A DNA stretch of 12,360 nt. Source: UBA6821 sp044236545 (GTDB lineage Bacteria > Verrucomicrobiota > Verrucomicrobiia > Chthoniobacterales > UBA6821). The stretch's first letter is position 1, and each line of letters opens with the position of its first letter. The position numbers and the translations under genes are program-made. Shown in pieces: positions 12,074-12,360 of the stretch. The stretch spans positions 1 through 12,360 of the forward strand of contig JBIIGI010000073.1 of NCBI GenBank assembly GCA_044236545.1. The letters run 5' to 3'. The notes below the pieces were generated by a model, which did not search any database, was not told the origin of the DNA, and saw only the letters and a program-made list of their open reading frames with translations.

Positions 12074-12360
12074 TTAAGCCGCACCCGCCCCGGCTTCCCG
12101 AAGCAGGATCCTGGCTCCCTCCGCAGCCCCGTCGGGTTTTCCGGTCTTCCAAGCATTCGCCTCCCAGGTTTTCCAGACGGCGGCTCCGTGTGAGAAGGCA
12201 TGCCGCACCGCCGATGCGACGGCATGAGGGGTCGTGGCCGTGCAACCGCAGTCGGTGGAGGAGAGGAGTTCCGCATTTCCCTCCTCCTGTCCCGGGATCA
12301 CCTGACTCATGACCAGCGGCGTGGCGGCGGCAAGACACTCCTGCACGGTGGCTCCTCCCG
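12074..12360 (-). CDS. MGDG synthase/MurG-like glycosyltransferase, C-terminal end (partial)
   Basis: Only the last ~95 residues are in the window; the frame is open to the right edge and stops at TAA 12074. The visible part begins GGATVQECLAAATPLVMSQ and continues IPGQEEGNAELL, the C-terminal nucleotide-sugar binding segment of GT28/MGDG-synthase-like enzymes (Gly-Gly-x-Thr, then Glu, Pro, Gly-Gln-Glu and Asn). Related bacterial enzymes put galactose or glucose on diacylglycerol, or act like MurG. It converges on the PAP2/glycosyltransferase operon. A GTG at 12346 is only an internal codon, not the start. Which lipid is made cannot be told from this fragment. Confidence 0.82.
   Translation of the reverse strand, partial: GGATVQECLAAATPLVMSQVIPGQEEGNAELLSSTDCGCTATTPHAVASAVRHAFSHGAAVWKTWEANAWKTGKPDGAAEGARILLREAGAGAA

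Overview
This window looks like chromosomal DNA of a Gram-negative bacterium from the PVC superphylum, most likely Verrucomicrobiota. That placement is inference, not a search result. It rests on the high-GC codon use, the resB plus long ccsA pair (system II cytochrome c maturation), the NifU-like/DUF1858-rhodanese pair, the near absence of Shine-Dalgarno sites, and unusual 7-8 bp periodic repeats between genes. There is no phage, plasmid, CRISPR, rRNA or tRNA gene and no intact transposase. Most of the content is housekeeping.

Layout: 1-1027 (minus) holds an Fe-S scaffold protein of NifU/IscU type (3' end outside the window) preceded by a DUF1858-rhodanese protein. 1200-3303 (plus) is a compact phospholipid synthesis cluster, psd-pssA-pgsA, that makes phosphatidylethanolamine and starts phosphatidylglycerol synthesis. 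3404-4864 (plus) is gnd, 6-phosphogluconate dehydrogenase. 5029-6012 (plus) is a secreted protein that appears to carry a double-psi beta-barrel of RlpA type. 6130-9236 (minus) is resB-ccsA, the haem transport and cytochrome c ligation complex, with a 4-nt overlap between the two genes. 9473-11544 (plus) is a PAP2 lipid phosphatase overlapping by 4 nt a multi-membrane-span GT-C type glycosyltransferase, probably a cell-envelope decoration module. 11545-12073 is a gene-free, repeat-rich stretch. 12074-12360 (minus) is the C-terminal end of an MGDG-synthase/MurG-like glycosyltransferase.

The least ordinary part is the DNA between the genes. Four short-word repeat families occur only at gene boundaries: heptads GATGGGA, heptads CTGAAGG, octads of the GGAACTCA kind, and octads of the GTTAAAAG/GTTACAA kind. 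In two cases a heptad run ends at a start codon, and in another the heptads encode the last residues of CcsA. Several genes share a pyrimidine-rich TTCCA(T/G) leader, and three genes (psd, pgsA and the DPBB protein) have TAGGGT exactly 15 nt before ATG, which could be the -10 box of leaderless or nearly leaderless transcripts.

Together the genes serve the cell envelope and central metabolism: membrane lipid head groups, NADPH supply, cytochrome c assembly, envelope glycosylation and Fe-S cluster building. I found no convincing new multi-gene defence or biosynthetic system. The novelty, if any, is in the intergenic repeats and the translation/transcription start signals.
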